DNA of 64,000 nucleotides from Ciona savignyi (taxonomy: Eukaryota > Chordata > Ascidiacea > Phlebobranchia > Cionidae), in assembly GCA_000149265.1 (NCBI GenBank), contig CH003163.1, positions 994,133 through 1,058,132 on the forward strand, in the 5' to 3' direction. Under the pieces are notes generated by a model. It did no database searches. It had not been told where the DNA came from and saw only the letters and a list, made by a program, of their open reading frames with translations. Below are positions 12,542 through 26,810 of this stretch, piece by piece; within the stretch, counting starts at the first letter, position 1, and each line of letters begins with the position of its first letter. Made by a program: the position numbers and the translations under genes.

Positions 12542-15500
12542 CTGAAATTACGTGTTTAGGTTACATTTCTCACATTTTTACGCCAAAATATTTAATTTGG
12601 TAACACCCATAAAGTTTTGAAGTTTCCATTTGTGTTAGTTTTAATGAATTTCATACCTATTATCGCTTACTTAGCTTTATATTATTCTATGTTAAAATCG
12701 AAAGTCACCATCGATACGTGAACGTTAGTTTTGATCACGTGGTTGGTTATGCCTCGCTACACATAAAAAAAACGGTTCCAAAGGTCTAAAATTTTGTTTT
12801 CTATAGTTCAGGAAATCTTAGATTGTGTTTTCAGGATCAAGTGCCAAAGTTTTGGCATCGGGCGCATTTGGTATTTTTACTTTAAATGACTGCGGCTGAA
12901 CTTGAACCTACGTATCAAGTACGATTGTTTCACTGTAAAGAACGAAAACAGACGCTTGAATTTTTGGAAAAGTGCCTACGTAGTGCACGTTACAGCCACG
13001 GTAGATAGCCTAACAGGTGAACGTTTAACAATTTAGGGATATTTTAAATTTTACCTTGCCTAGAATATAGTTTACGCTAATGCAATGGTAGAATGGGACA
13101 TAGCATATTAAATTCTTGTCTACGGTTGCTGACGCAATGCGATGATCATTTTAGAGACGCGATTACGCAGGTATCTTTAGATTGGTCACCACACTGTTGA
13201 AAATCGAGACAAAACTTGATATCTAAAAATTAAGGTATCAATTTTCGGGCTTTTAAAATTCAAAAGCCTAGCCAGAAACAGCGCGAAAAACCACATAAAG
13301 TCAATGGTAACTCTATCGCAGTCGCTTTGCTTATCGGTGGTAAGATCATTTCTCAGCCTATACTTTCCTCGCCTATTTAAACCGAGATATATTTCTGCTA
13401 GCGCCTATGTAGCCAGTAGATAAAATTTCATGCACGCAAAATTCTCCTGTCCATGTAATTGGAATTTTAAACCGATTACTAGACCGCGTTAAAAAGCGTC
13501 AATTTTGACCAATATTTCTACAATTACTTTACTTTTTAATTCCTTATGAATAACTGCAAAAGGGAAATGCAAAATCCTATTTAATATAATGTTTAAAAAT
13601 ACATACCTGCAAATAGTTGCATAGAGGTTTTCGCATGTAATCTTAGGCCTCATATTCTGTAATCCCAGATAATATACTCCGTTCAAATTTAATGCAATAA
13701 TACTTCGTTTCTAAACACGTATGGCATTCATATAGCTCCTAAAACTGTTACTGCATCATAGCTATCAATAAAAATAATTTAACAATTAGTTTCCGCCAAC
13801 TTCGTTTGTTTCATATTACAAAATATTATTTTCATTATCGAATTGAAAATAAAATTCCTGCCGACTTTTGAAGCTTAATTTCAGGCCAAAGATTTTGTAA
13901 AAACCCGATCTTCTTTTACAAACTAGCGCACCCTGCACGCGCCTTTATTATTTCCTCCTCCGGTCGCCCTACAACACTAACCAAGCTCCAGAGCTGGCCG
14001 GACGATTTAATCTAAATGGAGTCTGCGGACAGGTCCTTTAACGAACGCGAGAAAAAAGCGAGGCGGGGAAAAAACGAGGTGTCTGTCACGGAGCCGTCAA
14101 AATGCTGCCGACTTACGTGTTATATTATTTAGCCAACACAATTAAAGACTCGCAGGCCGAAAAACATGCACAAACTTCTAAAACGGTGTCGGATCAGCCA
14201 AAACCGCAACTCAATTCCAAGAATTTCGCATGGAACCAAATATTTGAAATATTTTAATTTTTAAGCCTTTAAAGTCATGAAAAGAAGTAACTATTTTGTA
14301 GTTTTTTGGTTGAAACGTAATTTTTAAGTACGCCTTTTTCGTTGAATACTTTAATTGAAAAAACAAATATTTTTCTATAGTGCAAAATTTCCGATAACAA
14401 TTTTTATTACTCGTTTTAACGGTCGGTTCTTCAAAACTTTATAAAACGTTACTATTACGTTGTAAGTAGGGATTAAAAACCTTTATGTGACGTCATAATT
14501 CCCTAAACACGGTTGCCGCCCAGCAGGTAAACAAATTAGCCACATGATAAAAAAACGGAAAACGTAAATTTTAAACGGGTGGTATTTTGATTCAGCGGTG
14601 TCTCATAAACTTTATTCCCCGCTGGAGAGCACTCGGTCTTTTTAAACTTCTCTAATTGATGACGTAGGTGCTTTGAAATTGTTGAATCACTTTACGTATT
14701 AACATAAATCTGATCAAAATTGTAAGAAACATTGGGGAAAGAAACATTGAAAATTTACCACATAAATCTGGAATGGTCAAAAAGCATGATACCGAATTTG
14801 CGAGAATTTCACCCTTTTTATTTAAACAATTGTCTTCCGAATTGCGACTTGGGAATAAACGAATTCCAATACCTGATTTCACGAAATTGCGCAAAGCAAT
14901 ATTTCGAGCGATTACGTAAAACGTATTACATACATTGGGTGTCATAACTTTCACAGAATATCGAATTGCGGACATGGATATAAACAATACGAGGTGTCGA
15001 CTGGACACGGGTAATAACAACTGTCGTACGCACTTTGTGAATCGAATAGTTTTAATTTTTGGCGAGCGGGCGGTCGTCTGGCGCTTCCAGCGACAAAAAA
15101 CGCGTGCCAACTTATAGGTTTGTGAAATATTAGTCGAACATTGGTGTAGAATGGTAGGAATGCTTTAGAAATATCTCGCCCGTTTCCCATGCCCTCGTTG
15201 CTCTTGCGTCACAGAACAGAATAAGTCCCCATTGTTACGTATGAGGGGTCACATCTATACGGCCTTGAACGGTGAGCGTCGCCCGCTACTAATTACAAAT
15301 GCCAATTGTTAAGCGCCAACAATATCGTCTGTCGAGGTGACAGCTTGATAAAGCGAATATTTGTACAGAATCTCGGACTGCTGCTGGTTGTTTGGGTTTA
15401 CGCATCTTCACAACTGGGCTGTTTAAACAAAACGTAATTGAAATATCTTCTTTTTTTCTTTGAAACTATCACGCAAAAAATACAAAATATAACCGAACAT

Positions 15501-18500
15501 GCTAACACAGCGTATAATACACCGCCTGGGTATTTTTATCGAAAATTGTTCTTTAAAAATAAAAATCATAGATTATTTTCGGCATTATTCCCGTGATGCT
15601 ACAATGCAGTGTTCAATACACCACAAAAGAAAGCGCGGTAACGGCGGATTAAGATCGTTTTTGTGCGATCTGCAGGTCCTCAAATATGCAGATTTTCTGA
15701 TGACCTTCTGCGCTGCTCGAAAACGCCGCTGACGAAATACACGACGCGATAACAGTCCTGAGACATTATCGTTGCCGCAACTTTATCAATTAAGCTGTAA
15801 CTATATTGCGTTTGGTTGCTTTTGCCGCTTCTTTGTACATAAGACTGATCGAGTTTGCGAAATGCCTTTAATTTTAAAGAACTTATTATTTAAAAATAGA
15901 GACAAATACAACATGACATTCTAACCACAATATATAACTTAATACTTTCCCTTACTATTTATACTTTTTTGGTAGTATTTTTAAATCGCGGTGCATTGCG
16001 CAATGCTAGTGTGGCATGACTACTCTTTGGCATCATCTGACGGACGGAAGTATTCTATGATTCATAAGTTTTCAAACTAGTTAATTAACTGTTAACTGTC
16101 CATAACGTTGCAGCCTGTTTCGAAGGAAGTGAACAGTCGTGGGACTGAGGCACTTCACACTGTTTCGCTTAGCTGGAAATTAAGTTTTTGCTAAGCCGAC
16201 ACTTGTCCTAATTCCCGGCCTATGATACCGGACCGGTCTAGTGCCGCTTCAACCACTAAACACCGAGAGAGCTATTGTTTGACAACTTTAGAAAGAGGGC
16301 CGACAAATCAGAGGCAATACATGAGCTTAGTAAGTTGGATTCAGTAAAGAAGAATTTACTGTGCAAAAAAATACACAAAAAATCATCTTGCAACTTGTTA
16401 CAATTTGTTATTCCGTTTACCTGCGCTGCAAAATTTACAGCGGGATTAACTAAAAGATAATCGCCGTTTTAGCCTTTTAATGAGGCTCCACGAGCACCAC
16501 ACAAGAAGGCGACTTGTTCCACGACACTGAAACTAATTACAGAAAACCGCAATTAAGGATTGTCCCTCAAAGTTCTAATATTTAAGCCTTTCCTTTACCT
16601 TCAAGCTCAATCGTAACGTCTTAGAAATCCGCTTCGTCACCTCAAGTGCCTGTAAAGCTCCACTTTATAGGAAGGTGCCTGTCGGTTCATAGACTGCCGC
16701 TGCCCTCCTCTGCTTTCTTTTTGATTTAAACAAAACTAAGTAAACAGCTGAACATACCCCACAAGTGCTTCCGTGATTGCCGCAACTCAAATAAACTAAC
16801 ACTACAACATTAACAAGATAAACTGTTTTGGGAACAAGATCTGATAACCCCGCGTCCCTTGTTTACATACAAGTGTATGATCTGCTGGTCGCCGCTTCAC
16901 AACCTTTTCTTTCCGACCGGTTGGTGCTTGGATAAAGGCTATCCGATCAGCTGTAATTAACAATAAGCAGTCAATGGAAGGCTGGTAGGCTAACCACGTA
17001 CTTCAGGAATGGAGCGACGGAATCTTAGACACGCGTTTGTTCGGCCCATTATTACCGCCTAAACAATGAGAACAGCTCGCTCGGCATTTTAACTAACGCT
17101 GGGGCGCTTTCCGGAGTTTCCGGATCCAGACGCGTTTTCACAGAGCTATTGGTTACTTTTCCGACACTGATTACACTGGATCAATCATTTTCCGCCACAA
17201 AACAGTTCTTTCCATTTAAATACACCTGTTACACGGGAAATTTCTTTTTCTCCGATGCACAAACGAGAACATATTAATCTTATCGCAAAGCGCCAATTTC
17301 CAGAACTTGTTTTGCAAAAAGTTCTCTCGGAACATTTCTCTTGTAAACATGACCTCTTCTGTTATGTACTCCGTTGCTAATAATATCATTATAAAGATTT
17401 TAATTGTCCGTGAGCGGCAATATGTTTAGGAGAAAACTTGCCTCGATTCCGTCAAGTTCTAGTTTACAGTGTAGGATTATCAGTACCCGGCCGACCGCGT
17501 TAACCTCAAGAATTTACCTTTCTTGGGTTCGCTACAATGTTGCCGTGCTTCTTGTTAGCGAGCCAGATCATAGATTAGACATGGACTAAACGTTCTTAGA
17601 AAGCTATAGTTTACTGCGAGCCGAGCTAAACCCCGAAAACGCTGTCACGTTTTTTTGCAGAGCTGGTGGCCAAGTAAGGCAGCTTGTCGCGACTCTCGGA
17701 CTCTGATTATGTTTAGGCTAAGGGGATTATGAGTTTGCACAAACAACACGGGTCGGTATCTCGTGGCTCCTGAGTACAGATTGTGTACTGTACACCGCAC
17801 AGCCCGGATAGTTCGCATAGTTTGGAAACGGCAGATTTGAAATTTGAGCTGAATACATCACTCTCCGACGCTTTGTTAGCAAACAACACCGGAACAAAAG
17901 GTCAGCAAGAGAAAACTGTTATCACTCAGTTAACTGAGGTTGGATTAATAATAGAATACCAGCGCTAAATATAACTATAGGTTGGGTGTATGCTGTGTAT
18001 GCCCTGCTCATTTTAGTGATGCTGTGAAGTCCAGTAAATATTTTTCAAGTCGCACTACGGGGCGACGGGCTACGGGTTAAAGATGTTGCTTAAACCCGAT
18101 ATGAGCACTAAGGCATACCATTGTTCCTCGCAATGTTTGCAAATACAAGAAACAAACATTGCAAAAGTAAATTAAATTTATACTTCATATTCAAGTGTTG
18201 GCTTTAACCAACAATTGGATTTACGGACATTCCTTTAATTTCTTAGTTTGCCGCCATTCCTTTAATATAAAAACAAATAAAAGACATTTGCACATGCATA
18301 TTTTGTGGGTATGATGGTTTTAAAATTCTCCCACGCCAAAATGCACACAAGTAGTAACTACTCAATCAATTTAAGCAAAAATACATTTACACAACCACGA
18401 CAACACATTAATTAAGCAACACTATGTCCAAATTACTGTGTTATGTAGTTTGCTTAACAAGTATTAAGTCTGACAACGTGGAAATTAACGTGTGTTGCCA

Positions 18501-19618
18501 TAGTCATTACGCGAATGTGTATTATTATTAGACTTTAAACAATATAAAAAATGAGAATTGCGACAGACAAAAAAATGGAAAAAAAAAGAGTTACTGAAAT
18601 GATGTATTATTTGTATCCTGGGGGTGGGAAAATCCATATTAACCAGTTTTACACGGTTATGGCATAACTCGTGCCCACGGTTGATTTACGAGATTATTAG
18701 TGTCTGGAATACCCCAGAGAATCTTTGTTTAAACCGTTGGACCGTTGTGCCCAGTTAATGTACGATAGCTACATGAAAAAAACCTAAGACTAGCTAGAAT
18801 TAAGTTTCGACTCCACCGCCTTTCGGACAATTGTCAGACGTTACTGTTGAAACTTGCAGGCCAGGCAATGGAGTTTCCGTGTTTAATATGTGACGGGGAA
18901 AACTAAAAGAAAATTGCGCACCAAAATAAAGATTGGGGCATTAGAGTTAATTTTAAACACGAGGTTGGAGTTAGTTCTGGGTTTAGATAGTGTTAAGGGC
19001 TAGGTTAAAATTAGTTATCATAGTTTCTCTTTCCGCCCTTTTTAGTGCTGCCCATATTAGACACTACTTTGGCTGTTAGTTTTAACCATTGGATCGAGAC
19101 AACTGAATTGTGGGGTCTATTGACACGAAGCAGTGGCCGGAGCGGGGATCAATCTATCAATCCAACCTTCCGATCATGTAACGGACATTACTGCTTTGGC
19201 CGAATTTTAAGAGGTAAACCAAAACACAAAACGGCGATCTAGTTTGGGGGAGCCGAATTTTGCGGATAAACGGAAGTATTAAATCGCTCCTCTGGGAGAA
19301 ACAAGGATGTTGTGCTCCGGCTCTATTTAACACAATTTCGTTTAAAGAGCACTTATCTTCGCCGCGTCTTATCTCCCCTCCTTATCGCCCGAAGCAACGA
19401 TAGCAAAACTCTTTAACCTTGTGGTTGATTGACACGAGTTTATTCACTTTAAAGAGTTTTATTTCACGAGAATCGAATTCAAAACGAAACTGCTTTTTCC
19501 CACTGAAAAAACGTCAGGTGATTCGGGCGTATATACACGATTAGCCCAGGAGTCCAAGCTGAAAGTATGGGGTAAAAAATAAAAAATGGGCAGTGGGTTT
19601 CGAGTCGGCTCTTTTGAT
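12542..19618. other. Gene-free CpG-rich DNA between FGF and nucleophosmin
   Basis: About 7 kb with no coding region I can support. The longest open frame (152 aa, minus strand, 14652-15110) has no domain, composition or splice support. The first exon and promoter of the minus-strand FGF gene should lie here if the 12499-12541 exon is correct. The stretch also contains the 3' flank of the nucleophosmin gene, whose stop is at 19619. Confidence 0.45.
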
Positions 19619-22600
19619 TTATAAGCCAAGGTCCTTTTTGTGTGCTTTCCAAAGCTCGGTGATCCACTGTGGAAATAAATTTGAGTAAATGGTTAAGAGA
19701 AATATGGTCGCCGTTAAAACTTAAAAATGGAAAATGCATATTTTAAGTCAATTACCTCGTCATTCTTTACTTTAAAAGCAGACTTCACCCAGTTGCCAAA
19801 TTTGTCTTCTTTTCTTGGTTTGCCGCCGGGGTACTGTGAAAAAACGGGTTTAAATGAATACTATAAACAAAATTATCGACTTGTTTTACCTTTTTAATCG
19901 CGGCTTTAACTTCGTCGACGGTTTCGTAAACTTTCGCCGGAGTTTTGGGGGTTTTCTTTGCGCTCTGAAAAAACCAAGCATTTTTTTGTGGTTAGGTTAG
20001 GAATTTTTTAAATTTTAGAGACGGTCTAGTAAGTCTGCATGCTGCATAACAGTTCACGCCTACTAATCCCTAATTAACGCGGCAAAAAGAAAAGAGTCTT
20101 TTGTAGCCAATCACAGTGAGAGCCACTTGGGCGTGCTTAGCGTGGTTGTTCATTTGGCTTTTGAGAGGCAGACAGATCTTGGCGGTTAAGACTGAGAGCA
20201 AACGGCATGCCTCCGCGCTTCAGGTACCCAGTGATAAATGGCGGTCTATTCCTCGCGCGAATTTAATGTGTCAATATACAATCTCGGGCTCGTAATGGAA
20301 TGTTGCACGAGCGGCAACAGATGTTCAGCTGTCGGCACTTCGTAACATAAATCATAATCGAACGCGGCCGTATTAGCCATACAAGTGCTGGTTATAGATT
20401 ACGTTAAGTGGCTGCCAAACAATGGGCAAAGGTGACCATAAGCCGTCGTTGACGTCACAGGGCGCTCAACCTACAATAGAGAGGGCCAACTAACGAGTGA
20501 AAAAGTGTCATTGAAATGTCTAAAGGCTGCGGTTAGAACGCCGAGTTCACATATGTGCTGCCGAGTAAAAACCTCGCGTTTGCAATTTTCCGGAAATAAA
20601 ATGGAACTCTTTTTAACGCAAAGCACTGCGGTGGTGCGAAAGTGCTGGTCTCTAGATCGAATTTGAATACAGCCGCTGTCAATAATATTAAACAGCAATA
20701 GAAAATAAAGTGCTCTCGAGTTCTCAAAGGTTTAAGTGGCACAAAACAACACACAGCAGCACTGGAAGGCAATCGAACCGGATTTGCCGAGTTAAAAAGT
20801 CAATTTCCCTTTGCTTTGTTGCGCCAATGTTTATGTTACTGTAACGATCATGGCCAGGTAAACAAACTGAATTGAAGCAGCACTTGACATCCAACGAGAA
20901 AATAAGCCGTTCTGGGTCGTCCAATGGCGCTTCAAGCGGCGAGAATGTGGCGTTTTTAATGCGATACTAAATATTGCATAGACAAATTTAATAGTATCTA
21001 AGAATTGTTTTACATAGTTCTGTTTAAAAGTATCGCTTTGTTTATACTTAATTAAAATATTAAAAGCATTTCATTAAAATCTATTTGAACTAAATAGTGT
21101 TTTAAAACAGCTTATATTTTCAGAAAATGACAACATTATCTCACTTAGCTGCATTGACATGCAACGCATTTATACGGATACACATAATTATCATTTACAG
21201 CGTACTTCAACTGAATGAAAAACTGTCATTCTAATTTTAATGCAAACATGGAATAACATAAATGTAAAATTATGAATTAACCTATTTTTTCATTTCAATT
21301 TCATTTAAACCCATTCGGTTGTCACCAATGAAGCAGCCACTGTAATTACTGACCGCGGGTGCTTTGTTTTCCTTCTGCTGGAGTGGTGTTTTCGGTTGGT
21401 CGGCTTCCACAGATGCTTTCTTTTTCTTCTGCGGGCTGCCGTCGGTAGCAGGCTTCTTGTTTTCGTTGCCTTCTTTGTTCGCCAGTTTGCGTTTCTATGA
21501 AGCAAAATAAAAGGTTATTTATAATACATCATTTAACGGATTTTAGTAGGAGACGGATATATAACAATACAAGAGTTTAAAACATCTTAGTAAAGCTTTA
21601 CACACTATCCTATAAAAAAGTAAAGCCATAAGAAACTCATTTGATTTAAAGTTGTCACATCGTTATAAGAGTAAACACAGAAACAACAAATTTATTGATT
21701 AGTTATGACCAGATTTGGCTTTCAAATCAGCATTCAATATGAATTAAAATTAAGTAGACTAAAAATAATGACTCTGACTATCATCCTGTATACTTAACCA
21801 CTATGAGGTAATTTTCATCCCTTCGAATTCGAACCCATGATTCATAACAGGGAAAGGACAGCATTAACGAAAACAAAACCCCTAATTAAAAATATTAATA
21901 TAAAACTAATATAAGACTAAATATATAACATGGATCAAACGGAAACTAATCTGAACCTTGGAAACGGGAACCGGTTTAACTTCTTCTTCTTCTTCCTCTT
22001 CTTCCTCTTCATCTTCTTCATCATCAGCAGCTTCACCGTCAATCAGGTCATCCATACTACAGGAAGGAAATAATCAGAAGTTGGCAATTTGGCATTGCTA
22101 TAGTTTTTTTAAAACCCATTTTTAACATTATTTTTTTTTAAATTTTTACATTATTTTTTTTAACATTATTAACCATTTTTAAACCCATTTTTTAAAGGTT
22201 TTCTTAATCCACTGGGTTAACAAGTCTTGCCCTAAAACTCAACTACTAGTTAGATCAGTGCTTCTCAAATGGTTCGCCACAGGGGTTAGCTAGGTGCGCC
22301 ACACTTGCATTTACGACAGAGTGTGCATAGATCATAAACTAATGGTTAATGTTCAGGTTAAATGTAAGATCGAGAACCACTGAGTTAGATAGTGGTTGGC
22401 TAATGTCGGGTCTTTAAATCTCCCACATAATTTCAAAAGGAGTAAAACTCACTCTTCATCATCCATTTCATCTTCTTCTTCATCTTCTTCATCGTCTTCC
22501 TCCACTTTCTTGATCTCAACCTTTGGTTTCTTTCCGAGAGCTTTCGGGGCAGGTTTTTTCTTGTCCTGGTAGGTGGAAGTGGTTGGGTTAATATTGATGC

Positions 22601-25600
22601 CCAGCAGACACTGTTTGAAGTTTTTTACTCCTGATACCCTTGACTTTGAATTGGAAGTTGTACAGTAAAAAAACATAGACTTCATTTTAAAAACTTAATT
22701 GGTAGAGTGAAGGTTTTTAGTGCAATTCTACCGTTGCGGAATATTGCAGCTTTTGCCAATAAGAACAAGCAATTTGTTTTTTTTTTAGTCGCTTGCAGGC
22801 TGAAAAATGCCTTTTTTACTTCTGTTCTGTTCAATAATTAGCCCGGCACAAAAAAAACATTGCTTAAATCTTGTTATGCAAAATTATTTTCTAAATAATT
22901 TCTTTCCAGACGCCAGTATATAAATCATTCCCCCCTTTTTCCCTTCTCACACCCATCACACCTTGCCGTTAGCAATGACTTCCTCCAATGCCTTCTCCTC
23001 CTCACTATCTTCTGCTGAGATGTCCGATCCTTCCTCTTCTTCCGAGAAGTAATCCTGATCTCCCTCCGAATCCTCATCACTGTCATCTGTGGATGGGATA
23101 CTCGGGTTTATCACAATGCCATTTCTTTCAGTGACATATAAAGACGTTGCATAGAATTGTGAAGGGGTAGTGATACAATTGTTTTCTCCAATTTCTTCCA
23201 GTGACATATCGCATACAATTGCGAAGGGTTAGTCAAGTAAAGGGGTAGTGAAGTAAAGGGGTAGTGAAGTAAAGGGGTGGTGAAGTAAAGGGGTAGTGAT
23301 ACAGATGTGAAGGGGTAGTAAACCATCACCCTTATATAAATCAAGATACATTTGAAAATATAATGAATTCATGTGCTCACAACAAATAAAAAATTAATGT
23401 TAAAGCACGGTCCTGTTATTCATACTATCATGGAAAAGTGAGTCCTGATGAATAAATGTAAATATAAAACATGCAATCGTCTGAAAACTTTGCTTTATTT
23501 TATGCTGTATCCATACAGAAGGTGGGCATGTGTAGATTGTGCTCGTAATTTCTGCGCTTTAAAAAACTTAATTTAATAAACTAGATAGAGACCTGTAACT
23601 TAAAAATATCTTTAAAGCAAATTTGTTATTTAAGCACACAATTTGAAGCATAGCACTATATGGTTTTGCTAATCGTGTTCTTGTAAATTATTTATAAAGA
23701 ACGAACAGGCACTTACCCATCATCATGTGGTTGCCGACTATATGTACGGGGCCATTGCCTGAAAATATAGAAATGTTTTAATTTTTATACTTGGTTATCA
23801 ATAAGAGTAAGTCAACATTTCTAAATGAAAAGCTGTCCACTCTACTTTTATTTAATAAAGAATAGTCTTCTTCATCATCAACCTAAGAATAAATACCCTA
23901 TTAGTTATCACAGATGAACTTCTGTAAAATGTGTAATCACGCAAGCCATATCTACTGTTCTTTGGTTGATATTTTTAATGACATGCAGATACAGTATCAT
24001 GACTAGCTTATTGGGATTCCCTTTATTGGGAGGCGGTCACCAATTTGGGACCGCCGAATTTTAATTCTTAAACACTGTCTGGTAAGTAACTTTGTCATGT
24101 CATCTTTTTCACAGCCGAATTACAAGATAACTTGCAAAGGAAATCCAGATGAGAACAAATTATTCTTACTGCCACTAGCCCAGATTAACAATAATGGAAT
24201 ATGAAGACAAAAGTTATCCTATAATGACCGTTGACTGGCAATAAACATTAAATTTTGTCCAATTCATTGATTTCCATTCACAAGATATCCTAACAATGAA
24301 TTAGGGATGCACAATATAGAATTTCGAATCTTTGAGATTCGAATCTCTAGGGATTCGAATCTTTACAAGCAATTGAATAAGAATAGTTAGGATTCGAAAT
24401 TAAAAACGTAAAATATTGGCTGCGATCCAACGCGCAACAACACGCGTGATGCCGATTATGCAGACGTCAGCGTATCGTTTCAGCAAGCGTGCGACAGTGG
24501 ATAACTATGATAAGAAACTTTTGGTGAATCGTCATTGAAGGAAATTCGTAATCTCAAAATTGTAAAATGGCTTCTTTATTCGTATGTAATACCCGTAATG
24601 CGTTTCTCCATACCGAAATTGCATCTATCGTGCGAAAGCGTCCGAACATTTTCTAAAGCGGTAGCTCGGAAATACAACTTGCATCAAAGCACAACAACAT
24701 TATCTTATCAGTTGTCCCATACACGTGCAACGTGGACAGACGCGCTTAAAACGAACGCACGCACAAAGAAAGTAGGTCACGTTCGCCAGGCTGTAATCAC
24801 GTGGTTTATCGCACCTTTAAATATGACGCAATTATTCCAAAGGCGGAAGAGTTATTTACAGACTAAACACGTTAGTATTTGCAATATATATATCACTTAA
24901 ACAACTATGTTTTTAATAAACACAATGAATGATATCCTATGTATTTAATTCAATGATATCCTATGTGTTATTTAGTTAGGTGATTTTGCAGTGATTAATT
25001 TATTATACTTTTACCGAGGTATAACTGTGTTAAATAGTAAATTAATGTTTAATTGTGCAAGGGAATTAATAGCTAGTCTTCATACCAAACTGGGGAAATG
25101 AAAATTGTCTGGTGTTTGGGAGCATTTTTCTTAGCCATTCATTTCAACAACAACCTACTAGACTATTATCCTCCCTCATGGCAGATAGTGTTTAGAGATG
25201 TTACATATGATTAAAAAAATATTTAATGGTAAAATATTGTTTGACTACGTAAATTGCTCTCATCACAGTTTAAAAGCATGTGGCTAATTCACTATAAATG
25301 AGAAAATATATGCACAGCATAGCAAATTTAAATACATGGTAAAACATTCTAGAATAGGATTCGAAATTCTAGATTCGAAATATATTATTCTAGAATATTC
25401 TAGAATACCTAACTATCCTATATTGTGCATCCCTACAATGAATAAATCCTTTAATATCGATTTTCCCACCAAAGGAACAAATGACAAAACCAATACAATT
25501 TCATCCCACCTTCGATAAGTTTGAATATTGCGGGAGGAAAGATGGTTAGATCGGCCAGTGCTACATCCTCTTGTGCGCCACCACGTAAGGAGCAGATGCA

Positions 25601-26810
25601 AGCTTCAACTTTCTCTTGTTTGTGGTTGAACGACGTCACCTCTATAAGATTTCTCTCTCCCTGTTTCGCGCCTGCTGCAATGCAAGCCTGCGGATATTTG
25701 AAGAGTTGTTTTAAAAAGTTTCCCTCACTGCTACAAGCGACACTAAATATTCCCAAAACTACTTTAAGGGAATCTTCTAAGATTTTCTAGGTACACATGT
25801 GCCGCCAGCAATTTAAACCATGTAAACAAAACTAAGTTTTTCATATTATTTGTCACCCAGGAAAATAAACAAGCAGGAGATCTGGTTCTTTAAGCAAATT
25901 TATTTTACAATAGCTTCATCATACATTTGACAATTGTAAATTGCTCGAAAACTTTAAACGTACGACTTATCATAACAATGATACTAACTGTGTTAACATT
26001 AGTTTGCATATAACTTTTAAAATAAAAACAGTTTTTATTTTTTTCCCGGGTAGTAGCTACCACTACTTGCTTTGCATCCTTGCATTCTTACACTACAATA
26101 AAATAATGTTTAAACAAAATCAGTTTACCCTTTTTAAAACCAGTTGTTCTAAAACCCCATCATCTCTCCCTTCCCATTGGTTAACTTTGTTCTTTTTGTC
26201 CAACTTAGCACCTGAAATAAAATATAAATTATCAAATCTGTTGACAGTTAACTGATTTAACATTTTTTGTTAATAAGCTAGACAAACATTGAAAATTAAC
26301 CCCTCTGTGTGTATACCTAATAATAAAGCAATTAATAACAGCATACACCACAGGTTTTTACTACCTTTTTAAAGTTGCAACACATAATAATTATCATATT
26401 TAATGGTCAGTTTTTAGCTATTAACATACATAAAATAAGTTCAAGCAACATATGTATAATATTAACTGGAATTCATAAAAATGTATGGTGAAAATGTCAT
26501 CACAGTGCAAAAAATGACATTATTGTTAACACAACCAAATTTTACAGCAATTAAGCTAATACACAGATTATTCAAAATACTGCATGATTTTAACTTGCAC
26601 TCGACATGATCAATAAATATTGTTGGGTCGTAACAGTATAATAATATAAAAAGTCTGTCTTTAATTTATCATCAAAGGTTTTTAAACTTTCCATCAGCAA
26701 TTCATTTCCACAAGAATAAATATTCAATTAGTATAAAATTTTATAATTTAATGAGTTTAGCTATAATACTTACACCAAAAATATTCTTTACTCGAGTCTG
26801 GAATGTCCAT
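19619..26810 (-). CDS. NPM1: Nucleophosmin / nucleoplasmin family histone chaperone, complete
   Basis: Predicted nucleolar histone chaperone of 339 aa. Exons, high to low: 26774-26810, 26129-26211, 25510-25687, 23717-23758, 22962-23086, 22453-22565, 21957-22056, 21354-21494, 19890-19964, 19756-19833, 19619-19666. Every junction has AG/GT and the phases agree throughout. The start MDIPDSSKEYFW matches the nucleoplasmin opening (YFWG). The core continues with GAKQGERNLIEV, FPPAIFKLIEG and GNGPVHIVGNH, the conserved pentamer-core strands. Two acidic tracts follow (about residues 115-150 and 170-220), then a basic KRK/KKKK stretch likely to be a nuclear localisation signal. The C-terminal NPM1-type three-helix domain has DKFGNWVKSAFKVKNDE, and the protein ends WITELWKAHKKDLGL. 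Human NPM1 ends with two tryptophans (LWQW); here the first aligns with LW and the second position is not Trp. Two donors are weak (GTTCAG at 21955, GTGGGA at 25508). Confidence 0.96.
23226..23318. repeat. 16-bp tandem repeat in a nucleophosmin intron
   Basis: Imperfect tandem copies of a 16-bp unit reading TAAAGGGGTAGTGAAG, about four to five copies, in the intron between the exons at 23717-23758 and 22962-23086. Similar GGGGTAGTGATAC phrases flank it on both sides, so a small duplication probably seeded the array. Confidence 0.7.
24302..25435. mobile_element. hAT-like non-autonomous DNA transposon, 1134 bp
   Basis: The ends are perfect 18-bp inverted repeats, TAGGGATGCACAATATAG at the left and its complement at the right. 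They are flanked by an exact 8-bp direct duplication, CAATGAAT, at 24294-24301 and 25436-25443. An 8-bp target duplication with TAGGG-type ends is characteristic of hAT elements. The interior has repeated ATTCGAAT-like motifs near both ends and no transposase; a 121-aa open frame inside shows no recognisable domain. It lies in the nucleophosmin intron between the exons at 25510-25687 and 23717-23758. Confidence 0.9.

Noticed and set aside
14652..15110. 152-aa minus-strand open frame
   Set aside because: No domain, no signal peptide, no splice support and ordinary composition for random open DNA; overlapping frames on both strands are equally open.
24535..24900. 121-aa open frame inside the hAT-like element
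   Set aside because: No hAT dimerisation or DDE motifs; composition fits non-coding element DNA.
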